Part shown: positions 61,900 to 64,000 of the stretch, piece after piece
Layout: each line of letters starts with the position of its first letter
How positions within the stretch are numbered: the first letter of the stretch is position 1
Source: Paludibacter sp.
GTDB taxonomy: Bacteria; Bacteroidota; Bacteroidia; Bacteroidales; Paludibacteraceae
Length of the DNA: 64,000 bases
Reading direction: 5' to 3'
Assembly: GCA_017882285.1 (NCBI GenBank)
Contig: JADGPS010000001.1
Location: forward strand, 62,001 to 126,000
The notes under the pieces: generated by a model
Databases searched by the model: none
What the model was told of the DNA's origin: nothing
The model's input: only the letters and a program-made list of their open reading frames with translations
Position numbers and translations under genes: made by a program

Positions 61900-64000
61900 A
61901 TGGAAGAAAACAAAAACATCGCGGAAGAAGTAGTTCCAACCGTGGTAGAAACAGTAAACGAAGAAACACAAGTAGTAGCCGAAGCTCCTGCTGTTGAAGA
62001 AACAATGATTGAAGAAGCACTTGTAGCAGAAGAAGTAGTTTCAGAAGAAGCACCGGTAGTTGAGGAAACAATTATTGAAGAAGCCCCAGTGGCTGAAGTA
62101 ATATCTGAAGTTGAAGAAACTATCGTTAAAGAACCGATAGCCGAAGAAACTATCATTGAGGAAGCTCCGGTAACTGAAGAAGTAGCGACTGAAGAAGAAG
62201 CTCTGGCAGTAGAAGTTATCGAAGAAGCACTAGTGGCTGAAGTAGTAGCTGAAGTTGAAGAAACTATCATTAAAGAACCGATAGCCGAAGAAACTATCAT
62301 TGAGGAAGCTCCGGTAGCTGAAGAAGTAGCGGCTGAAGAAGAAGCTCTGGCAGTAGAAGTTATCGAAGAAGCACCATCTGCTAAAGTAAAAGCTCCAAAA
62401 CCAGTGCCGGCAGGTGATTTTGATTGGGATGCTTACGAAAACGGCATCACTATGACTGCTGATTCAAAAGCAGATTTAGAAAAAGTTTACGACAACACCT
62501 TGAATGCAATTAAAGACAAAGAAGTTGTTGAAGGAACGGTAATTTTGATAAACAAACGTGAGGTAGTCGTAAACGTAGGCTACAAATCGGACGGCGTTGT
62601 GCCAATGAGCGAATTCCGCTACAATCCAGATTTGGCAGTTGGCGACAAAGTTGAAGTGTATATCGAAAGCCAGGAAGACAAAAAAGGACAATTAATCCTT
62701 TCACATAAACAAGCCCGTGCCACCCGCTCATGGGATCGCGTAAATGCAGCGCTCGAATCACAGGAAATTGTAAAAGGTTTCGTAAAATGCCGCACCAAAG
62801 GTGGTATGATCGTGGATGTATTCGGAATCGAAGCTTTCCTTCCCGGATCACAAATCGACGTGAAACCAATCCGCGATTACGATGTATTTGTAAACAAAAC
62901 AATGGAATTCAAAGTTATCAAAATTAACCACGAGTTCAAAAACGTTGTTGTTTCACACAAAGCGCTTATTGAAGCTGAATTGGAACTTCAAAAGAAAGAA
63001 ATTATCGGTAAACTTCAAAAAGGTCAGGTTCTTGAAGGAACAGTTAAAAATATCACTTCTTACGGTGTATTTATTGACCTTGGCGGCGTAGATGGTTTGA
63101 TTCACATTACCGACCTTTCATGGGGACGCGTTTCGCATCCTGAAGAAATCGTTGCATTGGATCAAAAATTGAACGTTGTTATCCTTGATTTCGATGACGA
63201 GAAAAAACGTATTGCTCTCGGCTTGAAACAACTTTCTGCTCATCCTTGGGATGCGTTGAGTACTGACTTGAAAGTTGGTGACAAAGTAAAAGGTAAAGTA
63301 GTGGTTATGGCTGACTACGGCGCATTTGTTGAAATCGCACAAGGCGTTGAAGGGTTGATTCACGTTTCAGAAATGAGCTGGTCTCAACACCTACGCTCTG
63401 CTCAAGATTTCTTGAAAGTAGGCGACGAAGTTGAAACAGTAATCCTGACATTAGATCGCGATGAACGAAAAATGTCATTGGGTATCAAACAATTGAAATC
63501 TGATCCTTGGGACAATATCGAAGAACGTTACGCTCTTGGAACAAAACATACAGCTAAAGTTCGTAACTTTACCAACTTCGGTGTATTTGTTGAAATCGAA
63601 GAAGGCGTTGATGGTTTGATTCACATTTCTGACTTGTCTTGGACTAAAAAAGTAAAACACCCTTCTGAATTTACTCAAATTGGTGCCGAAATTGATGTTC
63701 AGGTATTGGAAATTGACAAAGCAAACCGTCGTTTGAGCTTAGGCCACAAACAACTGGAAGAAAATCCATGGGATGTATTGGAAACAATGTTTACTGTTGA
63801 CAGCGTTCACGAAGGAACTATTGTTGAAATGTTAGACAAAGGTGCAGTTGTTTCATTGCCTTATGGCGTTGAAGGATTTGCAACTCCAAAACATTTGGTA
63901 AAAGAAGATGGATCGCAGGCACAGGTTGACGAAAAGTTAGCTTTCAAAGTAATTGAATTCAACAAAGATGCAAAACGTATCATTCTTTCACACAGCCGCA
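61900..64000 (+). CDS. rpsA: 30S ribosomal protein S1 with long acidic N-terminus (3' end outside the window)
   Basis: The frame opens at the ATG at 61900 (MEENKNIAEEVV) and is still open at the window edge after 700 codons. Residues 1-160 are almost only Glu, Val, Ala, Ile and Thr in short repeats (EETIIEEAPVAEEV). After DFDWDAYENG (about 172-181) six S1 domains follow, near residues 207, 288, 376, 461, 547 and 632, for example GTVKNITSYGVFIDLGGVDG and AKVRNFTNFGVFVEIEEG. S1 brings mRNA to the 30S subunit, which matters in a phylum with few Shine-Dalgarno sites. The acidic extension contains a 144-base in-frame duplication (see repeat entry). Confidence 0.93.
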   Translation, partial: MEENKNIAEEVVPTVVETVNEETQVVAEAPAVEETMIEEALVAEEVVSEEAPVVEETIIEEAPVAEVISEVEETIVKEPIAEETIIEEAPVTEEVATEEEALAVEVIEEALVAEVVAEVEETIIKEPIAEETIIEEAPVAEEVAAEEEALAVEVIEEAPSAKVKAPKPVPAGDFDWDAYENGITMTADSKADLEKVYDNTLNAIKDKEVVEGTVILINKREVVVNVGYKSDGVVPMSEFRYNPDLAVGDKVEVYIESQEDKKGQLILSHKQARATRSWDRVNAALESQEIVKGFVKCRTKGGMIVDVFGIEAFLPGSQIDVKPIRDYDVFVNKTMEFKVIKINHEFKNVVVSHKALIEAELELQKKEIIGKLQKGQVLEGTVKNITSYGVFIDLGGVDGLIHITDLSWGRVSHPEEIVALDQKLNVVILDFDDEKKRIALGLKQLSAHPWDALSTDLKVGDKVKGKVVVMADYGAFVEIAQGVEGLIHVSEMSWSQHLRSAQDFLKVGDEVETVILTLDRDERKMSLGIKQLKSDPWDNIEERYALGTKHTAKVRNFTNFGVFVEIEEGVDGLIHISDLSWTKKVKHPSEFTQIGAEIDVQVLEIDKANRRLSLGHKQLEENPWDVLETMFTVDSVHEGTIVEMLDKGAVVSLPYGVEGFATPKHLVKEDGSQAQVDEKLAFKVIEFNKDAKRIILSHSR
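62110..62374 (+). repeat. Recent 144-base in-frame tandem duplication in rpsA
   Basis: The segment starting GTTGAAGAAACTATC at 62110 recurs at 62254, an offset of 144 bases (48 codons). Copies 62110-62230 and 62254-62374 differ at three positions only, and similarity continues slightly upstream. It encodes acidic VEETIxKEPIAEETIIEEAP-type repeats. Confidence 0.88.

Noticed and set aside
61859..62300. Minus-strand Ser/Thr/Ala-rich and Leu-rich frames opposite rpsA
   Set aside because: The low-complexity composition is the complement of the acidic GAA/GTA repeats of S1.

Overview
The window is an AT-rich stretch of Bacteroidota chromosome, most likely from the order Bacteroidales. Evidence for this: many genes are preceded by the Bacteroides-type -7 promoter element TAnnTTTG; there are almost no Shine-Dalgarno sequences; several families have Bacteroidota-style architecture (long acidic N-terminus on ribosomal protein S1, C-terminal extension on lysyl-tRNA synthetase, fused SpmA-SpmB, tandem OmpH/Skp genes, a Nudix-type AraR, a two-gene Tat system); and there is a remnant of a type IX secretion sorting domain. 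I cannot place the genus. I see no insertion sequence, prophage, integron or CRISPR array. Most of the window reads as stable core chromosome.

Layout. 1-2.8 kb (minus): ACT-domain protein, phenylacetate-CoA-ligase-like enzyme and an aminotransferase cut by the window edge, probably an aryl/2-oxo acid operon. 3.0-10.8 kb (plus): SpmAB fusion, ybeY, a beta-barrel protein, uppS, bamA and three ompH/skp genes, i.e. rRNA maturation plus envelope assembly. 11-23.7 kb (mostly minus): asnA, a Blc-type lipocalin, a LysE exporter, a polyferredoxin/DUF362 pair next to tatA-tatC with a broken secreted-protein gene between them, aldo-keto reductase, MaoC protein, a lipase-like protein, hisC, hisD and a HAD phosphatase. 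23.9 kb: tRNA-Pro(CGG) and a lipoprotein. 24.8-29.1 kb (minus): pgi, gpsA, lysS. 29.4-31.6 kb (plus): an AmgK-like sugar kinase fused to a RapZ C-terminal domain, followed by a MurU-like nucleotidyltransferase.

31.6-39.3 kb (minus) is an L-arabinose operon in the order araR-araD-araA-araB-galM-SSS symporter. It covers regulation, uptake, anomer conversion and the three steps to D-xylulose 5-phosphate. 39.7-45.5 kb (minus): diacylglycerol-kinase-like protein, aroC, slyD and lptD. 45.7-51.6 kb (plus): cell-wall amidase, MlaD, dnaA, a pRiA4b ORF-3-like protein and miaA. 52.2-54.2 kb: a stand-alone winged-helix protein, then metK behind a SAM-I-like riboswitch. 55.2-59.8 kb: a marR-emrA-emrB-tolC drug efflux operon. 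59.9-64 kb: SGNH hydrolase, an orphan gene and rpsA, which runs off the window.

Best candidates for unexplored biology: (1) the AmgK-RapZ_C fusion beside a MurU-like gene, which could couple amino-sugar recycling to amino-sugar-phosphate sensing; (2) the NapH/NapG-like polyferredoxin with an internal Tat motif, clustered with tatAC; (3) candidate operators of the arabinose and efflux operons; (4) the recently duplicated acidic repeat in S1. Functions are inferred from reading the protein sequences; no database search was run.
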